A stretch of DNA of 64,000 nt from Siphonobacter aquaeclarae (GCF_900103285.1 NZ_FNGS01000002.1:598064-662063); one strand, 5' to 3'. Positions 1 to 9,106 are shown, counted from the first letter of the stretch. Numbers and translations: made by a program. Notes: a model not told the origin generated them from the sequence alone.

Positions 1-1773
1 CGCTTCACCCGCAAAAAACATGATCCCGGATTTCCGGCCAACGCCGTCAAATTCTGCCTGGAATATGGCGGAATCGGGATCAATGACCTGGACGCTATCG
101 TTTTCTACGATAAACCCCTGCTGAAGTTTGAGCGCCTTCTTGATACTTACTACGCCTTCGCTCCGAAGGGTATCCGGTCGTTCATTACGGCCATGCCCGT
201 CTGGATCAAGGAGAAAATGTTCCTCAAGCGCCTGATCAACGAAGAGCTGGTCAAGCTGGGCTACGACAAGAAGAAAGCGGTGAAGATGCTCTTCCCCGAA
301 CACCACCTGTCACACGCCGCCAGCGCCTACTACCCGTCGCGGTTTGACAAAGCCGCCATTCTGACGGTCGACGGCGTAGGCGAATGGGCCACTGCTTCGA
401 TATGCCTGGGAGAAGGAAAGGATATCAGTATTCTCAAAGAACTTCGCTTCCCCCACTCGCTTGGTCTCCTGTATTCTGCCTTTACGTATTTCCTCGGCTT
501 CCGGGTAAACTCCGGCGAATACAAGCTGATGGGACTGGCGCCGTATGGAAACCCGGACTCCCCGGACATCAAACGGTACGAGGAAATCATCCTGAAAGAA
601 CTTGTCGACCTCAAGGAAGACGGCTCCGTATGGCTCAATCAGGAGTATTTTGATTACGCCACCGGCCTGAAGATGGTGAATGAAGCCAAATGGGAGGCTC
701 TGTTCGGGTTCAAAACCCGCAGGCCGGAAGATCCGCTGGAAGCTGTTCACTGCAACCTCGGGCTCGCGATTCAGCAGGTGACGGAGGAAGCCGTCATCCG
801 CATGGCCCGCGAGGCAAAAAAACTGACCGGCGCAGACTACCTCTGCATGGCCGGGGGTGTCGCGCTCAACTGTGTAGCCAACGGAAAACTGCAAAAAGCA
901 GGTATTTTCAAAGATATCTTCATCCAGCCCGCTGCCGGTGACGCCGGCGGGGCACTCGGCGCGGCTCTGGCTGCCTACCATATTTTTGCGGGCAAGGAAC
1001 GCAAGGCCACGACACTCGCCGACTCGATGAAAGGCTCTTACCTCGGCCCCACATTTTCCGATCTGGAAGTGGAACTGATGGCGAAGAAATACAAAGGCGT
1101 TTACACGCATTTCGATGACCTGAAGAGCCTGTGCGATGAATCAGCGCGCCTGCTGGCGGAAGGGAACGTCGTCGGATGGGTACAGGGACGCATGGAATTC
1201 GGCCCCCGCGCCCTCGGCGGCCGCAGTATTCTCGGCGATCCACGGAACGCTGAAATGCAGAAGAAACTGAACCTGAAGATCAAATACCGGGAATCATTCC
1301 GTCCGTTTGCCCCCTCGGTACTGGCGGAAAACTGCGCGGATTACTTCGATTACGACGGTATCTCCCCCTACATGCTGCTGGTACATCCGGTAGCAGAGAG
1401 TCGCCGGATGCCGGTACCTGCCAACTACAACGACCTGGATCTCCGGGAAAAGCTGTATTTCCAGCGGTCTGACCTGCCTTCCATTACGCACATTGACTAC
1501 TCGGCCCGGATTCAGACGGTTCACAAGGAAACAAACCCCCGGTATTGGGAGTTAATCCATTCGTTCCGGAATCTGACCGGGTACGGCGTCATCGTCAATA
1601 CCAGTTTCAACGTACGGGGTGAGCCGATTGTCTGTACCCCGAACGACGCCTACCGCTGCTTTATGCGGACGGAAATGGACTACCTCGTGGTCGGTAATTT
1701 CCTGTTCGACAAAAAGAAACAGCCCGAATGGATGGAAAAAGATAACTGGAAGGAAGAATTCGTACTCGACTGA
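1..1773 (+). CDS. Carbamoyltransferase, NodU/TobZ family (5' end outside window)
   Basis: The reading frame is open from base 1, so this is the last 590 residues of a longer protein; the first ATG in view (193) is internal. Family knowledge: these enzymes use carbamoyl phosphate and ATP to O-carbamoylate sugars, antibiotics or toxins. Seen: the metal-binding HHLSHAASAY segment (about visible residues 101-110) followed by TVDGVGEW, then KLMGLAPYG, the Gly-rich MAGGVALNCVANGK of the Kae1-like ATPase fold, and the C-terminal YrdC-like signature EFGPRALGGRSILGDPRN with ESFRPFAPSV and SFNVRGEPIVCTP. It heads a same-strand run with an SGNH hydrolase 20 bp downstream, a DUF5989 protein and an SxtJ-like protein. 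That company suggests modification of a surface glycan or secondary metabolite; the substrate cannot be read from sequence. Confidence 0.93.
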   Translation, partial: RFTRKKHDPGFPANAVKFCLEYGGIGINDLDAIVFYDKPLLKFERLLDTYYAFAPKGIRSFITAMPVWIKEKMFLKRLINEELVKLGYDKKKAVKMLFPEHHLSHAASAYYPSRFDKAAILTVDGVGEWATASICLGEGKDISILKELRFPHSLGLLYSAFTYFLGFRVNSGEYKLMGLAPYGNPDSPDIKRYEEIILKELVDLKEDGSVWLNQEYFDYATGLKMVNEAKWEALFGFKTRRPEDPLEAVHCNLGLAIQQVTEEAVIRMAREAKKLTGADYLCMAGGVALNCVANGKLQKAGIFKDIFIQPAAGDAGGALGAALAAYHIFAGKERKATTLADSMKGSYLGPTFSDLEVELMAKKYKGVYTHFDDLKSLCDESARLLAEGNVVGWVQGRMEFGPRALGGRSILGDPRNAEMQKKLNLKIKYRESFRPFAPSVLAENCADYFDYDGISPYMLLVHPVAESRRMPVPANYNDLDLREKLYFQRSDLPSITHIDYSARIQTVHKETNPRYWELIHSFRNLTGYGVIVNTSFNVRGEPIVCTPNDAYRCFMRTEMDYLVVGNFLFDKKKQPEWMEKDNWKEEFVLD

Positions 1774-1793
1774 GGCGGCAAACCCACACAGCA

Positions 1794-2918
1794 ATGATGT
1801 CAAAACTGGTGACGAGCCTCGTCCGTTTTATTTTACTGGGAGTTGTATTCGTGTTTCTGTTCTATCCGGAACGGTTTCACGTGTCGTTCTCCTACCCCGG
1901 CGCGCCGCAGGCCGACAACCTGGCGATCCGGATAACCAAGACGTTTTTCTGGCTGCTGGTCAGCCTCGAGATTCTCCGGGTTTTCTATTACGGCGTCGTC
2001 AAGTCGAAGGCGAAGGGCCTGCTGGCCAATGTCGTGACGCTGGCGATTCCCCTCGTTCTGGTGCTTATTCTGCTGGAAATCGTTTTCATGTACGTGCCGC
2101 AAAGCCATGAGGGGGTTCTTTCCAAAGCTTCCCAGATCTGGTGGTACAAGTACTGGAAACCCATTAATCAATTGGGATACCGGGATAAAGAAATTTCGTC
2201 TGATACAACGAAAAAGACGGTTTTAGTCATCGGCGACTCGTTCTCAGCCGGTCATGGGCTGAAATCAGTCGATGAACGTTTTTCCGACCGGCTTGAAAAG
2301 CAACTTGGCCCCGGGTATATCGTTTACAACCTCGGCGTTTCAGGTTCGGATACCCGTGACGAAGCGAAGCGCCTCCGGGCGTTTCCGGTAAAACCCGATG
2401 TCATTGTCCTTCAGTACTTTCCGAATGACATTGAACGGGTAGGCCGGGAGAAAAACGTACCGCTCGTCGGCGCTGAGCCCTATGCCGACCTCCACGGCCC
2501 GCTGACGACCCTCGTGAAGCATTTTTACCTGCCGAATTTTATATACTGGCAGTTGCCGCATACGTCGTTCAATACTTTTGAGGATTTCGTAAAGAAGTCC
2601 TATACCACGCCGGATGTCCTGAATGCGCACCTGAATGACCTTTCAGACATCGTCGCCTACCGTGACAGTACCGGTGCACGTATGTATACCGTCTTTATTC
2701 CTTTCCTCTTTCACCTGGAGAAAAGCAACGGGTATACGAAGCCCGTGGCCGACTGGCTTCAGCAGAAAGGCGTTCACGTCGTAGACGTCACGGAAGGAAT
2801 CCGGTCAATCCCCGACAAAGAGCGGGTAGTGGGCAAAAATGACGGCCACGCCAGTGCCAGCGTCAACGCCGCCATCGCCGACCGTCTGGCTCAGGAAATG
2901 AAAAAAACGAACCATTAA
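1794..2918 (+). CDS. Membrane-anchored SGNH/GDSL-type hydrolase
   Basis: A 374-residue protein with hydrophobic N-terminal segments at about 9-24, 50-67 and 80-100, then an SGNH hydrolase fold. Seen: block I GDSFS (147-151, Ser nucleophile), block II Gly in NLGVSGSD (about 180-187), block III QYFPND (Asn211) and a C-terminal NDGHAS (about 349-354) carrying the Asp/His pair. Known for the family: esterases and acetyl-transfer-related enzymes acting on glycans or lipids. Lying 20 bp after the carbamoyltransferase and 12 bp before DUF5989, it probably shares their transcript and trims or transfers acyl groups on the same product (inference). Either of two adjacent ATG codons may start it. Confidence 0.85.
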   Translation: MMSKLVTSLVRFILLGVVFVFLFYPERFHVSFSYPGAPQADNLAIRITKTFFWLLVSLEILRVFYYGVVKSKAKGLLANVVTLAIPLVLVLILLEIVFMYVPQSHEGVLSKASQIWWYKYWKPINQLGYRDKEISSDTTKKTVLVIGDSFSAGHGLKSVDERFSDRLEKQLGPGYIVYNLGVSGSDTRDEAKRLRAFPVKPDVIVLQYFPNDIERVGREKNVPLVGAEPYADLHGPLTTLVKHFYLPNFIYWQLPHTSFNTFEDFVKKSYTTPDVLNAHLNDLSDIVAYRDSTGARMYTVFIPFLFHLEKSNGYTKPVADWLQQKGVHVVDVTEGIRSIPDKERVVGKNDGHASASVNAAIADRLAQEMKKTNH

Positions 2919-2930
2919 TCTTGCAACAAC

Positions 2931-3080
2931 ATGGATTTTCTTACAGACTTGTTCGCCTTTATGAAAGAACGGAAGAAATGGTGGCTTGCCCCCGTTATCA
3001 TCGTTCTCCTCCTCATTGGTATTCTCATTGTCATTGGCGGCGGCTCAGCTGTAGCGCCTTTCATCTACACGCTGTTCTAG
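2931..3080 (+). CDS. Small DUF5989-type membrane protein, 49 aa
   Basis: A short frame starting MDFLTDLFAFMKERKKWW, followed by one strongly hydrophobic helix (about 20-40) and ending AVAPFIYTLF. The pattern of basic/aromatic KERKKWW, then a single membrane helix, then a SAVAPFIYT tail matches the small DUF5989 proteins I recall beside carbamoyltransferases. It sits 12 bp after the hydrolase and 4 bp before the SxtJ-like gene, which supports real translation. No function is known; a subunit or membrane tether for the carbamoyltransferase is a guess. Confidence 0.85.
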   Translation: MDFLTDLFAFMKERKKWWLAPVIIVLLLIGILIVIGGGSAVAPFIYTLF

Positions 3081-3084
3081 TCGC

Positions 3085-3447
3085 ATGGCTGCTGAAGAAA
3101 AAGTAAAAGCCCAGTTGGTGATTGTCACAGGGCTACTGGTAATGTATTTCGTGTTCAAGTCGGTTTACCTGCTGTATGCGGCGACGGCCGTCGGCCTGAT
3201 CAGTCTGGCGATTCCGTTCCTCGGCGATCTCCTCGTCAAGGGATGGTTCAAGCTGGCAGAAGTACTCGGGATGATCAACGGACGCATTCTGCTCTCCCTG
3301 ATCTTCTTTGTGGTGTTGTTTCCGATTGCCCTCCTGTACCGGATGGGCAAGAAGAATCCGCTCGCCTTGAAGCGGGAGCCCGGCGAGTCGGCCTTTGCCA
3401 CACGAAACCACCTGTATACGGCTAAAGACCTTGAAAACGTCTGGTAA
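3085..3447 (+). CDS. SxtJ-like small membrane protein
   Basis: A 120-residue protein with hydrophobic segments at about 12-28, 31-48 and 70-90 and a conserved-looking stretch WFKLAEVLGMINGRILLS before the last helix. The layout (membrane helices, then K-L-A-x-x-L-G-x-I-N-x-R-I-L, then a hydrophilic tail with RMGKKNPL) matches SxtJ-type proteins, first seen in saxitoxin clusters and common next to NodU-like carbamoyltransferases. Biochemical role unknown. It is the last gene of the operon and is followed by a strong terminator hairpin. Confidence 0.8.
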   Translation: MAAEEKVKAQLVIVTGLLVMYFVFKSVYLLYAATAVGLISLAIPFLGDLLVKGWFKLAEVLGMINGRILLSLIFFVVLFPIALLYRMGKKNPLALKREPGESAFATRNHLYTAKDLENVW

Positions 3448-3460
3448 CTGATTCAGGTAA

Positions 3461-3512
3461 AAAGACAAAACACCTCCGGAAGCAACGTTCTTTCCGGAGG
3501 TGTTTTGTCTTT
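3461..3512 (+). terminator. Rho-independent terminator, bidirectional
   Basis: Perfect 20-bp inverted repeat, arms 3461-3480 and 3493-3512, with a 12-nt loop. The arms begin AAAGAC and end GTCTTT. It lies between convergent genes ending at 3447 (+) and 3553 (-) and can serve both. Confidence 0.9.
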
Positions 3513-3552
3513 TATCTGTTTGCGTTGCGTCTGCGGTATGTTCCTGCTTATA

Positions 3553-5202
3553 CTAAGGGCACATCCAGACGGAATTTCTCCTGATATAGTTGCCAGCTTT
3601 GAGGGTAATAACACCCTTTGCCAAGTGGAAATGAGTGCCGCCCCGGGGAATTTGTGCAAAGTTTATCAGATACTCCGGATCCTGAGCGGCATAGATTACC
3701 ATTGTATTTTGCGTATTGAATGGGTTAATCCATCCGGACATAAACACGTACCCGTCGCCTGAGTATTTCTTTCCGACTACCAGTTCTGTCTGCTTGACAA
3801 CCACCGGAAGCTGCGTAATTACTTGTTGCAGCAACCTGTTTCCCTGGAGGGTACCGATAACAAATAAGTGATATCGTGACAAATCCATACCTGTTGCAAC
3901 TGTATCTGTAACGAAGGCGGCAGAAGGGAAAAAATGCTTCTGATGTTCTTTTACTTTTTGAATCAGACTGCTATGTGCGGGAGCATTTTCCTCTTTTGAA
4001 GAAACGATAAACAGTACATTCTTTTTTCCATAGATATCCCCTAGAGACGGCAGATTCGCAACGTCAGGTCGCCGCATATTATCCCTTTTTTGTTGAAGAA
4101 ACGCTATCTGTTCAGGTGTGATTTGCTGGAATGAACGGACAATAACGGGCATAAATGACCGGAGCGTCGGGTATTCCATTCGTTTGGATTCGTATTCCCT
4201 GAGGGCGCTTAACAGAGGTGGCAGGTAGATCCAGTCATTGCCCAGCAAATTTCTTTCATAGGTTAGTTCCGCATAATTTTCTCCGCTCCTTTCGGCCGCC
4301 AGTCTGCACATTACTGCATTAACAAGGTATTCCCAAAGAATGACTTTCCATTCGTGGTAGGCCTGTGAGGCCATTTGAGACCTGACCGGATTCCATAGCT
4401 GAATGCAGCGATTGAACGCAGTCATGTTTTCTTCAATCAGCTGATTGGCAAACGCGTGTCCGAATTCGTGCCAGATTAGTCCGTCGAGTTCAGCCAGGCT
4501 AAATGTCGGCAGATTGGCATAGCTGCCTGTAGGCGCAATGATCGCATACAGCTCCCTTCCTTCTGCTGTCTCCAAGCGAGGGCCGAAATTTCCAAATCCC
4601 AGAAAATTCAAGATTACATTGAACTTCAGTGTTTTGCTATTCTTTTCGCCGTAGTAGCGGAGTAATCGCTGCTTCTCATCACCTTCCCTATTAAACAGCA
4701 AATCAGAAAGTGAGCGGTCGTAAAAGTCTGCGTTTTCGTTGAAAAAATGGGAGAAACCTGTTTCCAGCGAAAATTTTCTCACTAAAAGACGGAGAGAGTC
4801 CATTAGCGGCTCCTTTTCATAAGGATTGGACATATCCCGGCGCCAATTCAAATCCGGGGTTACGGAGAGCATATACCATACAGGCGCATCAATCGAGGTA
4901 AATAGTTTGCCCTGTGGCCCATACTTCCTGATGAACTGAATTACCGGATGGTGGTTGTATTTCCCAAACCTGTTTACGATCTCCAGTTTATAGTTAAGAT
5001 CGACGTGATTGATTTCCGGATTCCCGGCAACGAGCATAATCACATTCCAAAGCTCAATCCGCGGATCTATACTATAGTTTATACCATTTTTTTCTTTGCA
5101 GAATACTTTCAATCCTGGCGTATTTGATTTTGATTCACTCGAAAAAAAGAGAATCAAAAGAAAGGCAGGAAGCCAACATTGGCGTAGTAATTGTTTGTTC
5201 AT
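3553..5202 (-). CDS. DUF4932-like secreted zinc-metalloprotease-like protein
   Basis: A 549-residue protein. The ATG at 5202 is preferred because it opens directly into a signal peptide (MNKQLLRQCWLPAFLLILFF) ending near residue 26; the longer frame to 5259 adds a non-hydrophobic leader. Seen: the zinc-binding motif HEFGH (245-249) within LIWHEFGHAFANQ. This and the overall layout resemble DUF4932 proteins of Bacteroidota, a gluzincin-like group with little biochemistry. The coding region is visibly AT-richer than its neighbours, which suggests recent acquisition. It has no obvious operon partner and converges on the carbamoyltransferase module. Confidence 0.75.
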   Translation of the reverse strand: MNKQLLRQCWLPAFLLILFFSSESKSNTPGLKVFCKEKNGINYSIDPRIELWNVIMLVAGNPEINHVDLNYKLEIVNRFGKYNHHPVIQFIRKYGPQGKLFTSIDAPVWYMLSVTPDLNWRRDMSNPYEKEPLMDSLRLLVRKFSLETGFSHFFNENADFYDRSLSDLLFNREGDEKQRLLRYYGEKNSKTLKFNVILNFLGFGNFGPRLETAEGRELYAIIAPTGSYANLPTFSLAELDGLIWHEFGHAFANQLIEENMTAFNRCIQLWNPVRSQMASQAYHEWKVILWEYLVNAVMCRLAAERSGENYAELTYERNLLGNDWIYLPPLLSALREYESKRMEYPTLRSFMPVIVRSFQQITPEQIAFLQQKRDNMRRPDVANLPSLGDIYGKKNVLFIVSSKEENAPAHSSLIQKVKEHQKHFFPSAAFVTDTVATGMDLSRYHLFVIGTLQGNRLLQQVITQLPVVVKQTELVVGKKYSGDGYVFMSGWINPFNTQNTMVIYAAQDPEYLINFAQIPRGGTHFHLAKGVITLKAGNYIRRNSVWMCP

Positions 5203-5400
5203 TGCGGTAAAGGTTGACCTGAAACAAGAGATTAGACCCTGCTTATTTGCACGGCTCAAGTCAAATTTATCGCTGTCGTTTAATTTCTGACGGTCCTGTG
5301 ACGAACGTACCGGTTTATGGGTTATATGTCTGGATTTTTTATTTCAAAGTCGATTCCGTACAACCGGAAAGAGCTCCGAAACTGAATCGCTACTTCTTAT

Positions 5401-6180
5401 TTACCTCGCCGCCAATACCAGCTCCATCATCTTCTCCAGTTCCCCCGCCTGTTTTCGGGTATGTTCGTACCCGATGCGGAAGATTTCCCGGGATTTCTTC
5501 AGGTCAAATACATTGTAGTTTTCCAGCTCAGGCGGTTCCAGGAAGCAGTTAAAACGGGCGATCTTGCTGCGGCTGGCTCTGGCTGTTGCCAGGTACAGAC
5601 TTCGCATCAGGACCGACTTCATGGATGTCGCCGGGGCATCGGAAGCGCCGACCGGATTGCAGTGGCAACCAATGAGTACATCGCATTGCAGGGCTTCCAG
5701 GGGCTCGTATGGCATGTGATTGACAACTCCCCCGTCGATCAGCTGACGTCCGTCGTGCCACACAGGCTCAAAGATACCGGGCAGGCAGCATGACGCCAGA
5801 ATCGGGCGGGTCAGCGGGCCGGAAGCGAAGAATACCTCGTCTCCCGTCCGAATGTCCGTCGCATTGACGGTCAGCGGCAACGCCAGGTCTTCAAACGTCT
5901 GCGGCAGGTGCTGCTGCAGGAGATCGTCGACCCTGTCGAGCTTGAGAAAACCCAACCGGCTGAATGCCAGCTTGAGGTAGCTCTTGTAATTACTTTGTTC
6001 GATCCGGTCATAGGCATCCTCGGGATCTACTTTGGCCGCAATAAAGGCCCCGACAATCGCTCCGGCGCTGACGCCTGATACCGCGTCGGCATAGATACCC
6101 ATCTCGTTCAGCGCTTTCATCACCCCCAGGTGGGCAAACCCGCGCACGGCACCGCCGGAAAAAACTATTCCTGTTTTCAT
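5401..6180 (-). CDS. Patatin-like phospholipase / acyl hydrolase
   Basis: 259 residues from the ATG at 6180, which places the Gly-rich oxyanion loop (FSGGAVRGFAHLG, 7-19) at the usual distance from the N-terminus. Seen: nucleophile elbow GVSAG (36-40, Ser38) and the DGG motif LIDGGVVNHMP (Asp149), giving a complete Ser-Asp dyad. No signal peptide, so cytoplasmic or membrane-peripheral. Known role of the family: hydrolysis of phospholipid or other acyl esters. Transcribed on its own, 122 bp after the DUF4332 gene, with that gene's terminator between them. Confidence 0.92.
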   Translation of the reverse strand: MKTGIVFSGGAVRGFAHLGVMKALNEMGIYADAVSGVSAGAIVGAFIAAKVDPEDAYDRIEQSNYKSYLKLAFSRLGFLKLDRVDDLLQQHLPQTFEDLALPLTVNATDIRTGDEVFFASGPLTRPILASCCLPGIFEPVWHDGRQLIDGGVVNHMPYEPLEALQCDVLIGCHCNPVGASDAPATSMKSVLMRSLYLATARASRSKIARFNCFLEPPELENYNVFDLKKSREIFRIGYEHTRKQAGELEKMMELVLAAR

Positions 6181-6249
6181 TGTATACTGACTGGTTATGG
6201 TACTCCCTGTATCGGAATACAACGGCAAAACGTCAGGTCAGGTTGGGAA

Positions 6250-6282
6250 AAAAGTCAAAAAGCCCCGCCGGAGCAGGGCTTT
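6250..6282 (-). terminator. Terminator of the DUF4332 gene
   Basis: Stem AAAGCCC (6259-6265) pairing with GGGCTTT (6276-6282). Read on the minus strand it is followed by a run of T interrupted by GAC. It lies 20 bp past the stop of the gene ending at 6303. Confidence 0.7.
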
Positions 6283-6302
6283 CAGTCCGTTTTGGCGGAA
6301 AA

Positions 6303-6716
6303 TCAGTACTCCAGAGTCGCCGGGAGAGACTTGGCCTGTTCAATGATATCGGATACAAGCTCCTGCGAAATCGGACGGGTAGTCAATTGCAGAGCGGTAT
6401 TCACTTCCGCGAGCTTCGCGAAGAGATTCTCAGCATTTCTTCTGGCAAGTTCCTTCACGGTGTCTACGCCTGCGTTTTCGAGGAGGTCCGAATACACCCC
6501 GGCAATACCGTGGAGGCGGGAAAGATCCGCGCGATTGGCAATTTCCAGTACCAGATCCAGTTCGATACCCAGATCCGATGCGAGCGACTTCCGGTCGGCC
6601 GGAGTCTTCGATGCTTCCAGGTAATCCAGGTTGTTGGAGATGCCTTTGGCTTTCAATTTTTCGGCAATTTCATCCGAAACACCTTTAAGTTCTTTGACTG
6701 AAACAGTGCTTGCCAT
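6303..6716 (-). CDS. DUF4332 helix-hairpin-helix protein
   Basis: A 137-residue soluble protein, almost wholly helical by composition, without signal peptide. The start VSVKELKGVSDEIAEKLKAKGI and a second unit LSRLHGIAGVYSDLLENAGV are paired helix-hairpin-helix motifs (about 6-27 and 69-92), as in the DUF4332 family, which is related to non-specific DNA-binding HhH modules. Function unproven; DNA or nucleoid binding is the usual guess. Single gene with its own terminator. Confidence 0.85.
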   Translation of the reverse strand: MASTVSVKELKGVSDEIAEKLKAKGISNNLDYLEASKTPADRKSLASDLGIELDLVLEIANRADLSRLHGIAGVYSDLLENAGVDTVKELARRNAENLFAKLAEVNTALQLTTRPISQELVSDIIEQAKSLPATLEY

Positions 6717-6812
6717 AACGACAGTGAGGTTTTAATGATAAAACAGTGGGTAGATTTTCCCCGGCCGAAATCTACATATTTTCGGGAAACCGGCGGCAGG
6801 AATCAAAAAAAT

Positions 6813-8252
6813 CTATTTCCGTGATGCGGGCTTCCCCAGCGGCAAAGTCAGGCCGGCATACAGGTCCATGCCCTTCGGCGCGATCCGGCTCCCGGAGCCG
6901 AACAGGCCGATCAGGTTATCCGTCCCCGCAAACGCCGGCCCTAGCCGAACGGCTACGCCGGGAGACAGCGTCTGAAAAATCCAGTGGACCGGCAATGCAA
7001 TCTCCAGGCCTTTTCCAAACTCCCACCGGGGCGTGACGGTCAGCATCGTCGGCTGACGCATGGAGATGGCGTTCGCCGCCCTCAGGTCCCGGATGTACGT
7101 CGCGCCAAGGTAAAACATATCCCCCATCCGGATGTCTGCCTGAAGATTCAGGGCAGTCGGCAGGCCGCTCGTGAAGCGCGTTTTCGCTTCAGAGGGTTGC
7201 AGTTCCATTTTCGCTTCAATAAACCGGACCAGTTCATCGCTTCCGGTGATTCCGTCAAACTCCTCCTGCCGGATGGTCCGGTTTTCCCGCTGAACGTTGT
7301 ACCCGCGGATCTGTTCCTTGTCCTCGTACCGGACCGCTCCGAGATCCAGGACAGACGCCGACAACCGCAGGGTATAATCGCCGTCTTCTTCGGGCTGGTA
7401 TTCATACGAAATACCCAGATCCGCTCCCCAGCCCGATCCCGGCATCTTGCTGCCGAGGAATTTCCGGAGATTCAGCCCGCCACGGGTTGCTTCCTGATCG
7501 GTATAGCCGAAATCCAGGTCCATTTTGTCCAGCACAAACAAGCCGCGACCGGGGCGGTCGGGATCTTCGACGACACGGTAGCTGAGTCCTCTGTTCCGGA
7601 TATGCGCTGAATAAAACCCGACAAGCTTCTTGATTGTAAAACCCGCCTTCCAGACGTGAGGCCCCTGCCGGCTCAGGGTACCGGCGTAGGTCAGCGCGAT
7701 TTCTCCGTAGGCATTACCGTTTACCGTAAACGCATTGTCGACGTTGGTTACGTTCCACAACGCCGCCAGGTCAAACCCCTGCCGGATCAGTGAAAGGAGG
7801 TTCTCGGACAGGCCAAAACCCTGTACAGCGGCCCGCATCCGAGTCGTGATAGCCAGGCTGTTTCCCTGCCCCAGGTCAAACAGCGCTCCCGGACCGCGTA
7901 CTTCCGCCCAGCCGGTAATGTTTTTGGATTTTCCGTTGAGGTTTTCGCGGAAGTATTCCGGCTCAAAGGCAGGACCACCGTCGGAATTGAGGTATTTATC
8001 CGGTACTCCCCCGAAAACGAGGCGGCTGAGCCGGTATGGACCGGCCCAATCGGCATAATTATTATAGATGTTGGCATTTCCGGCAAGCAGGTTCAGCTGC
8101 ACCCTGTACGGGGAGCCGGCAATCAGCGCCGGGTTGGAATAGACCTGGTGGATACCTGCATACCGGCTGGCGGCGAGTCCGGCAAAATTCTGGGCGTCAG
8201 TACACGCCGGCCAGAAGCTGCCGAGTAAAAGGGCCAGACGAAAGTGTTTCAT
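6813..8252 (-). CDS. DUF5723 family outer-membrane-like protein
   Basis: 479 residues. A signal peptide (MKHFRLALLLGSFWPACTDAQ, cut near 21) is followed by SRYAGIHQVYSNPALIAGSPYRVQLNLLAGN-like sequence, the typical opening of DUF5723 proteins in Bacteroidota. The rest alternates short amphipathic strands (for example YAGTLSRQGPHVWKAGFTIKK and DLGISYEYQPEEDGDYTLRLS), consistent with a beta-barrel. Role unknown; members are often linked to gliding or secretion systems, but no such neighbour is present. Confidence 0.85.
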   Translation of the reverse strand: MKHFRLALLLGSFWPACTDAQNFAGLAASRYAGIHQVYSNPALIAGSPYRVQLNLLAGNANIYNNYADWAGPYRLSRLVFGGVPDKYLNSDGGPAFEPEYFRENLNGKSKNITGWAEVRGPGALFDLGQGNSLAITTRMRAAVQGFGLSENLLSLIRQGFDLAALWNVTNVDNAFTVNGNAYGEIALTYAGTLSRQGPHVWKAGFTIKKLVGFYSAHIRNRGLSYRVVEDPDRPGRGLFVLDKMDLDFGYTDQEATRGGLNLRKFLGSKMPGSGWGADLGISYEYQPEEDGDYTLRLSASVLDLGAVRYEDKEQIRGYNVQRENRTIRQEEFDGITGSDELVRFIEAKMELQPSEAKTRFTSGLPTALNLQADIRMGDMFYLGATYIRDLRAANAISMRQPTMLTVTPRWEFGKGLEIALPVHWIFQTLSPGVAVRLGPAFAGTDNLIGLFGSGSRIAPKGMDLYAGLTLPLGKPASRK

Positions 8253-8325
8253 GTTCGGGAAGGTTTGCCCGAAGAAAACTCGATTTCAACGGAAATAGTA
8301 TAACCGGTTACTCAATGGCGCAAAA

Positions 8326-8355
8326 AAAGGACTCTCACCGGCGTGAAAGTCCTTT
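8326..8355 (-). terminator. Terminator of the LolA-like gene
   Basis: Arms AAAGGACT (8326-8333) and AGTCCTTT (8348-8355), extended inside by TCAC/GTGA around a 4-nt loop. On the minus strand it is followed by an unbroken T tract (complement of 8322-8328). It lies 22 bp past the stop at 8378. Confidence 0.88.
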
Positions 8356-8377
8356 GATACTATTGCCTTACGACGGC

Positions 8378-9106
8378 TTACTTCGCAGGTTTCGTGAAGA
8401 GCTTGTCGTCAACGGGGCCGTTTACAACCACTTTATTGATGGTGATGACCATGCTGCCTCCGCCCATCGGAGCGGATGTTTCCATGGTATGGGCAAACTG
8501 GATGCCGTCAACCGGCTTGTAGTCCGAGAACGCCATTTCCTGGGAAGTTTCCTGGCCATTCATGTTGACGTTGGCAACCTGCTTCGACAACAGGTAGGTA
8601 TCCGCGTCGATGAAGTAATCGATAGCGTTTCCTTCTGTGGTGATTTTCAGGTGATAGACATCTTTCTTGTCCAGTTTTTCCTTTCCGACGAGCGCTACGG
8701 TGCTGCCTTTTTCCTTGTAGTTAAACAGGGGGCCGGCAGGGTCCATCTGGCGCTTGGAAGACTTGATCTGGTCAGCCGGCAGGTCTTCAGGCTCGCCGGT
8801 ACCGCCCATCATCGCGGGGCGGATCATCCAGCCTTTGTCACCGTCTACTGCCGTGATCATGTCGTTCCCCATGACGGAGATTTCCATGCGCATACCGCGA
8901 CCGGAGACAATGATTTGTTTCATCGGAATATCCATGCCCTGCATGCTCATCGAGTTTTCTACAACCAGGGTCTTAATATTCTTAAGCTTGTCGGCTCCGC
9001 CGCGGGCAGCAATATGCTTGTCAATGATTTCGTCGACAGTCTGAGCCTGAGCGCTGAGAGTCACGACCAAGGCTACCGAGGAAGCCCAAAAACGAAGTGT
9101 GTTCAT
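8378..9106 (-). CDS. Secreted LolA/LolB-like lipoprotein-carrier-fold protein
   Basis: 242 residues with a signal peptide ending at AQAQ (about 22). The mature start TVDEIIDKHIAARGGADKLKNIKTL is the usual opening of Bacteroidota outer-membrane-lipoprotein-sorting-like proteins, followed by repeated antiparallel strands: MEISVMGNDMITAVDGDKGWMI, the aromatic/polar YHLKITTEGNAIDYFIDADTYLL, and a final VDGIQFAHTMET segment. Periplasmic half-barrel binding of a lipid or lipoprotein is inferred from fold only. Expressed alone, with a clear terminator. A TACTTTTA box about 38 bp upstream is a possible -7 element. Confidence 0.8.
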   Translation of the reverse strand: MNTLRFWASSVALVVTLSAQAQTVDEIIDKHIAARGGADKLKNIKTLVVENSMSMQGMDIPMKQIIVSGRGMRMEISVMGNDMITAVDGDKGWMIRPAMMGGTGEPEDLPADQIKSSKRQMDPAGPLFNYKEKGSTVALVGKEKLDKKDVYHLKITTEGNAIDYFIDADTYLLSKQVANVNMNGQETSQEMAFSDYKPVDGIQFAHTMETSAPMGGGSMVITINKVVVNGPVDDKLFTKPAK

